In this document: piece by piece, positions 8,054 through 14,701 of the stretch
Position numbering within the stretch: the first letter of the stretch is position 1
How the letters are laid out: every line of letters starts with the position of its first letter
Position numbers and translations under genes: made by a program
Notes under the pieces: generated by a model
What the model saw: the letters and a program-made list of their open reading frames with translations, nothing else
Told to the model about the DNA's origin: nothing
Databases searched by the model: none
DNA from: Actinophytocola sp.
GTDB lineage: Bacteria > Actinomycetota > Actinomycetes > Mycobacteriales > Pseudonocardiaceae
NCBI GenBank assembly: GCA_009377385.1
Contig: WHUD01000015.1
Span: 18,010 to 53,215, forward strand
Length of the DNA stretch: 35,206 nucleotides
Reading direction: 5' to 3'

Positions 8054-8115
8054 CAGTGGAGTTCCCGCGCGAACGCCCCGCTACCCCGCCCGGCGGCAGC
8101 GCGGGACCTCCACTG
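8054..8115. repeat. 17-bp inverted repeat with one mismatch, partner of the preceding repeat
   Basis: Left arm CAGTGGAGTTCCCGCGC (8054-8070) pairs with 8099-8115 with a single mismatch across 28 nt. Both repeats open with AGTGGAG, close with CTCCACT and share a GTGGAG...CCCGC pattern. This one ends 15 nt before the -10 element of the next gene. Confidence 0.7.
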
Positions 8116-8130
8116 CTACCTACTCGTGGG

Positions 8131-8136
8131 TATCCT
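8131..8136 (+). promoter_or_regulatory. Putative -10 element, leaderless start
   Basis: TATCCT lies 6 nt before the ATG at 8143, and no ribosome-binding site precedes that ATG. The geometry fits a leaderless mRNA. Confidence 0.45.
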
Positions 8137-8142
8137 GCCGGC

Positions 8143-9003
8143 ATGTCTGATGCGAACGCGGCCGAGCTCGCCGCGAAATGCCACCGCGCCCTCGATTCCC
8201 TCCACTCGCTGGTCTACTTCGCGCCGGAAGCCGACGAGAAACTCGCCGGGATCGGCCTGAAGCCCGGCAGGATGACCTACTTCGCGAGCCGGTCGGCCCC
8301 GATGGGCAAGGTCGGCGCCGCGATGGTCACCGCGACGTTCTACAACTTCAACCCCGACCTGGTCGCCCGCCACATCCCGAAGGCGTGGGGGCTCGCGTCG
8401 CCTGAGACGATCCTCGCCGCCCGGTTTGAGGTCGCCGACCCCGCGCTGCGCAGGCTGCTCGGTGACGCCGTCGACTCGCCGGAGGTCGCGGAAGCGGCGG
8501 AGCTGGCGCGGGAGGCCACGACCGGCTGCACCCCGCAGGGCAGGCCACTGTACGCCGCGCACGCCGAGGTTGACTGGCCGGAGCAGCCGCATCTGGTGCT
8601 GTGGCACGCGATCACGCTGCTGCGGGAGTTCAGGGGCGACGGCCACATCGCCGCGCTCACGACGCAGGACGTCGACGGCCTCGCCGCGCTGATCACACAC
8701 AGCGCCACCGGCAAGGGGTTCACCGCGACCGCCGCGAAGACCACCCGTGGCTGGTCAGATGAGCAGTGGTCGGCCGGGGTGGAACGGCTGCGCGAGCAGG
8801 GCATCCTGGACGCCGACGGCGAGCTGACCGCGGACGGCGTCGCACTGCGGGAGCGCATCGAGGCCGCAACCGACACGGCGGCCACCGCGCCCTACACCCA
8901 CCTCGGCGAGGAGAAATGCCTGCGGCTGCGCGAGATCGGCAAGACGCTGAGCCGCACGGTGGTCGCGGCGGGCGCGTTCCCCGCCACGGTGTTCGGCAAG
9001 TAG
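8143..9003 (+). CDS. SCO6745-like/HTH_67 family protein, function unknown
   Basis: A 286-aa cytosolic protein resembling an actinobacterial family usually annotated as SCO6745-like or HTH_67. Features seen: an opening HRALDSLHSLVYFAPEADEKLAGIGL segment, then KPGRMTYFASRSAPMGKVGAAMVTATFYNFNPDLV, typical of the family. Near the C-terminal end comes a winged-helix-like stretch with GWSDEQWSAGVERLREQGILDADGELTADGVALRERIE. The family has no well-established biochemical role that I know. The start ATG at 8143 lacks a ribosome-binding site but has TATCCT 6 nt upstream. It converges on the dehydratase gene with only 3 nt between stop codons. It is not obviously linked to either neighbour. Confidence 0.8.
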   Translation: MSDANAAELAAKCHRALDSLHSLVYFAPEADEKLAGIGLKPGRMTYFASRSAPMGKVGAAMVTATFYNFNPDLVARHIPKAWGLASPETILAARFEVADPALRRLLGDAVDSPEVAEAAELAREATTGCTPQGRPLYAAHAEVDWPEQPHLVLWHAITLLREFRGDGHIAALTTQDVDGLAALITHSATGKGFTATAAKTTRGWSDEQWSAGVERLREQGILDADGELTADGVALRERIEAATDTAATAPYTHLGEEKCLRLREIGKTLSRTVVAAGAFPATVFGK

Positions 9004-9006
9004 CGC

Positions 9007-9945
9007 TCAGTCCCTTGGTGGCGCGGCGTTGCCGCCGGAGGCGACCAGCACCACGGTGCCGCCCCTCGGTGCCGTGACCGCCCCGGCGCGCAGCGCGGCG
9101 AGCCCGACGACGGCGGACGGCTCAAGCAGCAGTTTCGTCGCGGTGATCATGTCGGGCCACGCCGCGGCGATGTCGTCCTCGGCCACGCTGACGACGTCGT
9201 CGACGTAGCGCCGCACCTGGGCGAGCGTGTGCTCCCCCGCGAACGGCGCCGCGAGACCGTCGGCGATCGTCGGAACGCCGTGGGGCAGCCGCACCACCTC
9301 GCCCGCCGCGAGGGCCTGCTCCACGGCGTTGGACAACGCGGGTTCGACGCCGACCACGCGGCAGTCGGGCGCGGCGGCCTTGATCGCCGTCGCGATGCCG
9401 CCGACGAGGCCACCGCCGCCGACCGGGACGAGCACGAGGTCTGGCTCTACATCGGCGAGGATCTCGCGGCCGATGGTGCCCTGGCCCGCCATCACCTCGG
9501 GCAGGTCGAACGGGTACAGCGCGGGGCAGTCGTACTTCCGCGCCAGTTCCTCGCAGGTGCCCATCAGGTCGGTCGTCGGCACGACCTCGCCGCCGTAGTG
9601 GCGCACGTTGTCCACTTTGGATTCCTGCGCCGACTCCGGCATGCTGACCGTCACGGTGACCCCGAGCTGCCTGCCCGCGAACGCGACCGCTGCGGCGTGG
9701 TTGCCAGCCGAGAAGCTCACCACGCGCTCCGGCAGCTCGCCCTGTTCCCGCCAGGACAGCAGCGCGTTGCATGCGCCACGGGGTTTGAAGCTGCCGGTGT
9801 GCTGCAGGTTCTCCGCCTTGACCAGCACGCGGCAGCCGAGTTCGTCCGAGAGCCGTTCTGAGTCGAGCAGCGGCGTGCGCAGCACGTACGGCTCGATCCG
9901 CACGGCCGCCGCCGCGATGTCGTCGCTGTCAACGAGCCCCATCAC
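9007..9945 (-). CDS. Threonine/serine dehydratase-like PLP enzyme
   Basis: Fold type II pyridoxal-phosphate enzyme, 312 aa, predicted to deaminate L-threonine or L-serine, or to act as a related racemase/ammonia-lyase. The PLP lysine is K54 in SFKPRGA. The phosphate-binding glycine loop is GGGGLVGG at 176-183, and the SAGNHAA segment at 79-85 is typical. There is no C-terminal ACT domain, so it is the short catabolic-type form rather than the biosynthetic, isoleucine-inhibited IlvA. Start: GTG at 9945 or the adjacent ATG at 9942; TAGCCT a few bases upstream could be a -10 element for a nearly leaderless mRNA. The protease gene lies upstream on the same strand and ends 22 nt away from the dehydratase start region. 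Serine racemase and diaminopropionate-type activities cannot be excluded. Confidence 0.9.
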   Translation of the reverse strand: MMGLVDSDDIAAAAVRIEPYVLRTPLLDSERLSDELGCRVLVKAENLQHTGSFKPRGACNALLSWREQGELPERVVSFSAGNHAAAVAFAGRQLGVTVTVSMPESAQESKVDNVRHYGGEVVPTTDLMGTCEELARKYDCPALYPFDLPEVMAGQGTIGREILADVEPDLVLVPVGGGGLVGGIATAIKAAAPDCRVVGVEPALSNAVEQALAAGEVVRLPHGVPTIADGLAAPFAGEHTLAQVRRYVDDVVSVAEDDIAAAWPDMITATKLLLEPSAVVGLAALRAGAVTAPRGGTVVLVASGGNAAPPRD

Positions 9946-9967
9946 GTCCGAGGCTACCGGCGTGCGG

Positions 9968-10963
9968 TCAGGGCTGCGACGGCGTAGTGGTTGGCGCAGG
10001 CTGCGGCTGTGGCGCGGGCTCCTGGGTGGACTCCGACGTGGTCGTTGGCGCAGGCTGCGGCTGCGGCGCGGGCTCCTGGGTGGACTCCGACGTGGTCGTT
10101 GGCGCTGGCTGCGGCTGCGGCGCCGGTTCCTCCGTTGTCGACGTCGTGGTCGTCGTCGGTTCCGGTTCGTTCGGATCGCCGATCTGCCTGGACAGCTCGT
10201 CGGAGAACGCGCCGACCTTGGCGTAGACGCCAGGTTTGCCTGGCCGGGCGCAGCCCTCGCCCCACGAGACGACGCCGATCAGCCTCGTCCCGACGACGAG
10301 CGGCCCGCCGGAGTCGCCCTGGCAGGCGTCCTTGCCGCCCTCCCGCAGCCCGGCGCAGACCATGCCCGTCTTGCGGTATTCGGCGCCGTAGGCATCCGAG
10401 CAGTACTCGTCCGTCGTGATCGGCACCTCGACCTGCTGCAGGTGGTCGGTGGACTGGCCACCCTCCGAGGTGTCGCCCCAGCCGAGTACGGTCGCCTTGG
10501 TTTTCGGCTTGTACGCCGGGTCGTCCGGCTCGGCGAGATCGGCGACCTGCTGCTCAACCGGATCGGCCAGCGTCAGCACGGCGACGTCGTAGTTCGCGCC
10601 GTCGGTGCCGTTGTTCGGGTGCACCCAGATGTCGGTGACCTCGGACTCGGTTCCCTCGTCCGAACTCAGCTCCGTCCTGCCGGACACGACCGTGAGATCA
10701 CCCGGCTGCTGCGACACGGTGCAGTGCGCCGCCGTGACGACCTTGTCCGACGCGACAAGCGTCCCGCCGCAGAACTGCTCGCCGCTCGAGGCGAACCGCA
10801 GTGCCACCGCGAACGGGTAGTCGTCGATATCGGCGTCCTGACCACCCACGATGGCTGGTTGTTCCGGCTCCGCGTGCGCCATCGACAACCCGGCGACCAC
10901 CAGTGTGACTACTGCCACACCGGCTCCGGCCGCGCGCGCCATCGCCCCGACGAGCCTTGCCAT
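9968..10963 (-). CDS. Secreted trypsin-like serine protease with Pro/Thr repeat tail
   Basis: Extracellular S1A-family protease, 331 aa. An N-terminal signal peptide ends near SMAHA. The short propeptide EPEQPA precedes IVGG at 38-41, the classic activation site. The triad is H80 (TAAHC), D126 (NYDVAVL) and S218 (GDSGGP). D212, six residues before the serine, occupies the trypsin S1-pocket position, so cleavage after Arg/Lys is expected. Cysteines are placed to form the usual disulfides. From about residue 265 the protein becomes a Pro/Thr/Glu/Gln tail with 18-residue repeats (EPAPQPQPAPTTT) and ends PSQP; no LPXTG motif or transmembrane anchor is present. The start ATG has a strong AGGAGG ribosome-binding site. 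The tail may span the cell wall or be glycosylated; that is inference. Confidence 0.96.
   Translation of the reverse strand: MARLVGAMARAAGAGVAVVTLVVAGLSMAHAEPEQPAIVGGQDADIDDYPFAVALRFASSGEQFCGGTLVASDKVVTAAHCTVSQQPGDLTVVSGRTELSSDEGTESEVTDIWVHPNNGTDGANYDVAVLTLADPVEQQVADLAEPDDPAYKPKTKATVLGWGDTSEGGQSTDHLQQVEVPITTDEYCSDAYGAEYRKTGMVCAGLREGGKDACQGDSGGPLVVGTRLIGVVSWGEGCARPGKPGVYAKVGAFSDELSRQIGDPNEPEPTTTTTSTTEEPAPQPQPAPTTTSESTQEPAPQPQPAPTTTSESTQEPAPQPQPAPTTTPSQP
9991..10152. repeat. 54-bp tandem repeat within the protease gene
   Basis: The segment starting TTGGCGCAGGCTGCGGCTG recurs at 9991, 10045 and 10099, an exact 54-bp period. The first two units differ at few positions; the third diverges toward its end. 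It encodes three 18-residue EPAPQPQPAPTTT-type units, a likely site of copy-number variation among strains. Confidence 0.9.
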
Positions 10964-11101
10964 GGCGACCTCCTCCTCATGCCCCTCACAGCGTGAGTGA
11001 GGAGGGCCCCGAAGACCACCGCGCGGACCCCGGATAGCGGCTAATGTGGTCCATGTGGGTGATACCGTGCTCGGCGTCTCCGTGACACTGGCGCTCGCGT
11101 G

Positions 11102-11125
11102 CCGTTAGTAGTGCGAAGCTAACGG
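11102..11125. promoter_or_regulatory. Inverted repeat upstream of the LacI-family gene
   Basis: CCGTTAG (11102-11108) and CTAACGG (11119-11125) are perfect 7-bp arms with a 10-nt spacer, 20 nt before the regulator ATG. It may be an autoregulatory operator or a leader hairpin. The long spacer is unlike the compact palindromes bound by most LacI proteins. Confidence 0.4.
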
Positions 11126-11145
11126 AGGCAGAAAGGACGCTCACG

Positions 11146-12132
11146 ATGCCGACCATCGGCGACGTGGCGGCGCGGGCGAACGTGTCGACGGCGACGGTTT
11201 CGCGCGCGCTGAACGGGAAGTCCACGGTCGATCCCGAGCTCGCCAAGCGGGTCCGTGCCGCGGCGGAAGAACTCGGGTACCGGCCGCACGGACCTGCCCG
11301 CAACCTGCGCCGCAAGACCACCGACACGCTCACGCTCGTCGTGACCGACATCGGCGACCCGTTCTTCGCCTCGCTCGCGCGGGGGCTCGAGGACACCGCC
11401 CGCGACCGTGGCTACTCGATCGTGCTCTGCGACACCGACGACGACCCCGCCAAGGAACGTTCGTACCTCGACGTCGCGCTGCAGGAGCGCGTCGCGGGCG
11501 TTGCGATCGCGCCGACCAGCGCGACCACCGACGTCGGCAAGCTGCTGGACCACGGCGCGATCGTCGTCGCGATTGACCGGCCGCTGGACGAGCCGCGCAG
11601 CGATCGTGTCCTCGTCGACACCAGGGCGGCGGCGGCCAAGGCCACGACCCAACTGCTGGACGCTGGCTATCGCCGGATCGGCTTCCTCGGCTGCCGCGCG
11701 GACGGCTATCCCGACCAGCAGCGGCTCGCCGGGTACCGGGACGCGCTGGGGCAGGCTGTCGACGAGCGGTTGGTGCGCCACGCCTGTCCGCGCGACGACG
11801 CCGCCCACGACGTCGTCAAGGAGCTGCTCGCGCCCCCAGTGTCGGCCGACGGCCTGCTCATCGCGTCGCCGCAGCTCGTCCCGGACGCGCTCAGCGCGAT
11901 ATCCGAACGCGGGCTGAGCCTCGGCGCGGACGTCGGCGTCGTCGCGTTCGACATCGCCGCGTGGGCGACAGCGGTGCGGCCCGCGCTGTCTGTGGTCAGC
12001 CAGCCCGCGTACGAGATCGGCGCGGCGGCGGCGCGGCACATCGTCGCCCGGCTGGTCGGTGAGACCGACACGCCGAAGCACATCGAGCTGAGCCCGGAGT
12101 TCGTCGTCAGGGGCAGCTCGCTGCGCGAGTAG
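11146..12132 (+). CDS. LacI-family transcriptional regulator
   Basis: DNA-binding regulator of the LacI/GalR family, 328 aa. The N terminus is a clear LacI helix-turn-helix (IGDVAARANVSTATVSRALNG) followed by the hinge ELGYRPHGPARNLRRK. The rest is a periplasmic-binding-protein-like effector domain: LTLVVTDIGDPFFASLARGLED, and the second-lobe signature GYRRIGFLGC. A ribosome-binding site AAAGGA precedes the ATG by about 8 nt. Unusually, no sugar transporter or catabolic gene is adjacent: upstream is the divergent protease, downstream a toxin-antitoxin pair. Targets may be itself or distant loci. The effector is probably a sugar or nucleoside but cannot be read from sequence. Confidence 0.95.
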   Translation: MPTIGDVAARANVSTATVSRALNGKSTVDPELAKRVRAAAEELGYRPHGPARNLRRKTTDTLTLVVTDIGDPFFASLARGLEDTARDRGYSIVLCDTDDDPAKERSYLDVALQERVAGVAIAPTSATTDVGKLLDHGAIVVAIDRPLDEPRSDRVLVDTRAAAAKATTQLLDAGYRRIGFLGCRADGYPDQQRLAGYRDALGQAVDERLVRHACPRDDAAHDVVKELLAPPVSADGLLIASPQLVPDALSAISERGLSLGADVGVVAFDIAAWATAVRPALSVVSQPAYEIGAAAARHIVARLVGETDTPKHIELSPEFVVRGSSLRE

Positions 12133-12161
12133 CGCACGAAAGCGCACGCTCGTGCTAGTAT
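12131..12161 (+). promoter_or_regulatory. Promoter and candidate operator of the RES toxin-antitoxin operon
   Basis: TAGTAT (12156-12161) is a -10 hexamer 7 nt before the antitoxin ATG, implying a leaderless mRNA. Immediately upstream AGCGCACG occurs twice (12131-12138 and 12141-12148), and the second copy forms GCACG-CT-CGTGC with 12151-12155. Repeated and inverted sites over the promoter fit autorepression by the antitoxin, as is usual for such operons. Confidence 0.5.
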
Positions 12162-12168
12162 CGGTGTC

Positions 12169-12750
12169 ATGACTGCGGGATTGGAATCGGTACTCGCCGA
12201 GGCCGGGTTGAAGATCGACCCGAGCAAGTTCCTGCGCCTGGTCGCCGACGCGGCGCGCAAGGTCTCGCCGCCGCAGCCGAACCCGGCAGACTACTTCTCG
12301 CCCGCGCAACGGCAGGTGCTCACCGACGTCGGACTCGACCTGTCGGCGTACGACGAGCGGGAGTCCGACCCGAGGGCGAGCACCGTCGCCGCGCGGGCGG
12401 TGTTCGCCGACTCGTCCTACTCGGTCGCCGACACCGCGCGGCTGCTCGGCATCGACACCAGCCGCGTGCGGCACCGGCTCATGGAGGGCAAGCTCACCGG
12501 CTGGAAGGACAACGGTTGGCAGCTGCCAGCATGGCAGTTCAGCGGCAGGGCCGCACTGCCTGGGCTGGACGTCGTGCTGCCCGCGCTGCCGGAGGACCAG
12601 CCGCCGCTGATGATCGCCGCGTTCATGAACACGCCGCAGCCCGACCTTGAGATCGACGGCCGTGCGGTCACCCCGAGGCAGTGGCTGCTCGCCCACGGCG
12701 ACCCGCATGTGGTCGCGGAACTGGCGTCCACCGTTGGCACGGCAGCCTGA
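12169..12750 (+). CDS. Antitoxin of a RES-type toxin-antitoxin pair (HTH plus MbcA/ParS-like C terminus)
   Basis: A 193-aa cytosolic protein, predicted to neutralise the RES toxin encoded 16 nt downstream and to repress the operon. Residues 84-123 form an HTH/excisionase-like DNA-binding segment (YSVADTARLLGIDTSRVRHRLMEG...LPAWQF). The C-terminal 40 residues (FMNTPQPDLEIDGRAVTPRQWL...HVVAELAS) resemble the toxin-binding end of the DUF2384 (MbcA/ParS/Xre) antitoxins: a Trp/Phe-x-x-Thr-Pro-x-Pro start, a Gly-Arg-x-x-x-Pro turn and a final helix. The ~80-residue N-terminal region is not recognised and makes the protein longer than typical MbcA. The ATG start has no ribosome-binding site but a -10 element at leaderless spacing. 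The role is inferred mainly from context with the toxin. Confidence 0.72.
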   Translation: MTAGLESVLAEAGLKIDPSKFLRLVADAARKVSPPQPNPADYFSPAQRQVLTDVGLDLSAYDERESDPRASTVAARAVFADSSYSVADTARLLGIDTSRVRHRLMEGKLTGWKDNGWQLPAWQFSGRAALPGLDVVLPALPEDQPPLMIAAFMNTPQPDLEIDGRAVTPRQWLLAHGDPHVVAELASTVGTAA

Positions 12751-12766
12751 CCGCGCCCCGGTCCGT

Positions 12767-13423
12767 ATGGCACGACTCCCTCCCCCGCCGTCGGCGTCCG
12801 AGCTGGCCGATGCCCTGCGACCAGAGGAAGACGTCGTCGCGGTGCACCCGGCGACCCGGCTGGTGCGGATCTTCACCGCGCTCGGCAACCACCCGCAGCG
12901 GTGGAACTCGTTCCGCTACGAGGGGCCGTTGCCGCACGGCCGGTTCGATCCGCAACACCCAGCGCCGGACGGCTCGCCCGTGACCGACGAGCAGGCGGGC
13001 GTCCTGTACTTCGCACTGTCCGTGCGCACCAGCGTCGCCGAGGTGTTCCAGACGACGTCCGCTGTCGACCGCACCACCCGCTCGCCGCACCTCATTGCGC
13101 TCCGGCCCGCCCGCACGCTGCGGCTGCTGGACCTGTCCGGGCTGTGGCCAACGCGGGCAGGCGCGTCGCAGGAGATCTCCAGCGGTCCGAAGAAGATGAC
13201 GCAGCGCTGGGCCAGGGTGATCCGCACGGCACATCCGCAGCTCGACGGCGTCTGGTACCGCTCGTCGATGGACTCCGGCGAGCCCGCGCTGTGCCTGTGG
13301 GACCCGCCAGCCCGCGCGGCGCTGCCCGATGAGCCCGACGTCCTGCTGCCGCTGAACCACCCCGGTCTCGACCTCCCGCTGACGCGGATCTGCGACGAGC
13401 TGAGCTACCTGCTGCTTGGGTGA
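12767..13423 (+). CDS. RES-domain toxin (NAD+-degrading type)
   Basis: A 218-aa RES-domain protein. Characterised RES toxins (MbcT, ParT, Res) deplete NAD+ or transfer ADP-ribose. Candidate active-site residues are R34 in RLVRIF, Y81 in GVLYFAL and E92 in SVAEVF, all in the family's order. The C-terminal GVWYRSSMDSGEPALCLWD matches the typical closing strand. The antitoxin gene lies directly upstream, the usual RES order. The chosen ATG at 12767 lacks a ribosome-binding site. An in-frame TTG at 12734 would overlap the antitoxin stop and allow translational coupling, so the true N terminus is uncertain. The protein converges on terC with 17 nt between stops. Catalytic activity is family knowledge and not tested for this protein. 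Confidence 0.85.
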   Translation: MARLPPPPSASELADALRPEEDVVAVHPATRLVRIFTALGNHPQRWNSFRYEGPLPHGRFDPQHPAPDGSPVTDEQAGVLYFALSVRTSVAEVFQTTSAVDRTTRSPHLIALRPARTLRLLDLSGLWPTRAGASQEISSGPKKMTQRWARVIRTAHPQLDGVWYRSSMDSGEPALCLWDPPARAALPDEPDVLLPLNHPGLDLPLTRICDELSYLLLG

Positions 13424-13440
13424 GGCGGCGTACCGAGACC

Positions 13441-14415
13441 TCACGACGACTGGTGCACGGGCTCCAGTTCGCGCTTGCGGTCGCGGCGGGACTTGAGCAG
13501 GCTCGCCACCGTCGTCAGCACCAGCACGGTGGCGATCACGCCGAGCGAGACCCAGTTGTTGATCTCCCACTCTGGCGGGGTCCAGCCGTAGTCGTGCGTC
13601 GCGTGCAGCACCAACTTGACGCCGATGAAGCTGAGGATGGCGGCGAGGCCGTACGACAGGTACACGAGCTTGTCGACGAGACCGCCGATCAGGAAGTACA
13701 GCTGCCGCAACCCCATCAGCGCGAAGGCGTTCGCGGTGAACACCAGGAACGCCTCCTGCGTGATGCCGAAGATCGCCGGGATGGAGTCGACGGCGAACAG
13801 CAGGTCGGCACTGCCGATCGCGACGATCACGACGAACATCGGCGTGACCCAGCGCTTACCGTCACGCTTGACCATCATCTTGTGTCCGACGTAGTCGTCT
13901 GTGACGGGAAAGACCTTCCGCAGCCGCCGGACAAGTGCGTTCTCGTGGTACTCGTCCTGCTCGCCCTCGCGCAGCATGGAGATCGCCGTCCAGATCAGGA
14001 TGGCGCCGAACAGGAAGAACACCCAGACGAACTTCGCGATCAGGGCGGCGCCGACCGCGATGAACACACCGCGCATGATCAGCGCGAGCAGGATGCCGAT
14101 CAGCAGCACCCGGTGCTGGTGGACGCCAGGCACCCGGAACGATGTCATGATCAGCATGAAGATGAACAGGTTGTCGACGCTGAGTGAGTACTCGGTGATG
14201 TAGCCGGTGAAGAACTCGACGCCGGGGTCGTGCCCGGCGAAATACCAGACACCGACGCCGAACACGACGGCGCATGCGATGTAGAACGCAACCCACCGGG
14301 CTGCCTCGCCGGTGGTGACTTCGTGCGGTTTCCGGTCGACGATCACGAGGTCAAGCGCGATGAGCGCGAGAAGCCCGCCAACGGTCGCCAGCCACAGCCA
14401 GAGTGGGACGGTCAT
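13441..14415 (-). CDS. terC: TerC family integral membrane protein (probable Mn2+ exporter)
   Basis: A 324-aa TerC-family membrane protein. Family members linked to yybP-ykoY riboswitches export manganese or metallate secreted proteins; older annotation is tellurium resistance. Features: about nine hydrophobic segments, with the conserved acidic intramembrane motifs SLSVDNLFIF (near residue 80) and LLFAVDSIPA (near 205) that are the family's likely metal-binding pair. Cytosolic loops are charged (REGEQDEYHENALVRRLRK, KSRRDRKRELEP). The ATG at 14415 has GGAGG about 9 nt upstream. The long leader (14459-14564) folds like the manganese riboswitch, which supports a role in Mn homeostasis. The gene is convergent with the RES toxin. 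Confidence 0.95.
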   Translation of the reverse strand: MTVPLWLWLATVGGLLALIALDLVIVDRKPHEVTTGEAARWVAFYIACAVVFGVGVWYFAGHDPGVEFFTGYITEYSLSVDNLFIFMLIMTSFRVPGVHQHRVLLIGILLALIMRGVFIAVGAALIAKFVWVFFLFGAILIWTAISMLREGEQDEYHENALVRRLRKVFPVTDDYVGHKMMVKRDGKRWVTPMFVVIVAIGSADLLFAVDSIPAIFGITQEAFLVFTANAFALMGLRQLYFLIGGLVDKLVYLSYGLAAILSFIGVKLVLHATHDYGWTPPEWEINNWVSLGVIATVLVLTTVASLLKSRRDRKRELEPVHQSS

Positions 14416-14458
14416 GAAGAATTAGCCTCCGGTGAGCGGTTTACTGAGCCACTTCGCC

Positions 14459-14564
14459 GGAGGTCTCTTCCACCAGCGCCGAAGCGTTGGCCGACGGTGC
14501 CGGGTCCGCTCCCGTGAGAGGCACACCGTGCTGACGACACCACCGCGAGGGAATACTCCCCTCC
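14459..14564 (-). promoter_or_regulatory. Probable yybP-ykoY (manganese) riboswitch upstream of terC
   Basis: In the terC leader the minus strand opens with GGAGGGGAGTA (14564-14554) and closes with AGAGACCTCC (14468-14459), so GGAGG and CCTCC pair as a closing stem. Between them are GTCGTCAGCAC and CACCGTCGGCC. GGGGAGTA, GTCGTCA and AGACCT are elements I recall from the L. lactis Mn2+ riboswitch. The ribosome-binding site GGAGG lies about 30 nt downstream, so control of either translation or termination is possible. A covariance-model match is the deciding test. Confidence 0.78.
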
Positions 14565-14568
14565 ACGT

Positions 14569-14591
14569 ACAGCCACCATAGTGACGGCTGT
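14569..14591. promoter_or_regulatory. Inverted repeat just upstream of the riboswitch
   Basis: ACAGCC-N11-GGCTGT, perfect 6-bp arms, overlaps TATGGT (14580-14575 on the minus strand), a possible -10 element for the riboswitch-terC transcript. It could be a repressor site, for example for a metalloregulator; the regulator is unknown. Confidence 0.3.
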
Positions 14592-14661
14592 TCGTTTCCT
14601 GCGCTATAGAACGTACCCGGTATCACCGTTACGGCACGAATTGGGTATCGATCTTGGGTCT

Positions 14662-14678
14662 GCTGAGACCTTCTCAGC
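14662..14678. promoter_or_regulatory. Perfect palindrome over the putative promoter of the hydrolase-ABC gene
   Basis: GCTGAGA-CCT-TCTCAGC, a perfect 7-3-7 inverted repeat, lies around the -35 position relative to a TACGGT hexamer (14689-14694). That hexamer is 7 nt before the preferred GTG start at 14702. The layout fits a repressor operator on a leaderless promoter. Confidence 0.45.
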
Positions 14679-14701
14679 GGCCGTCGCATACGGTCGCGTT
14701 C

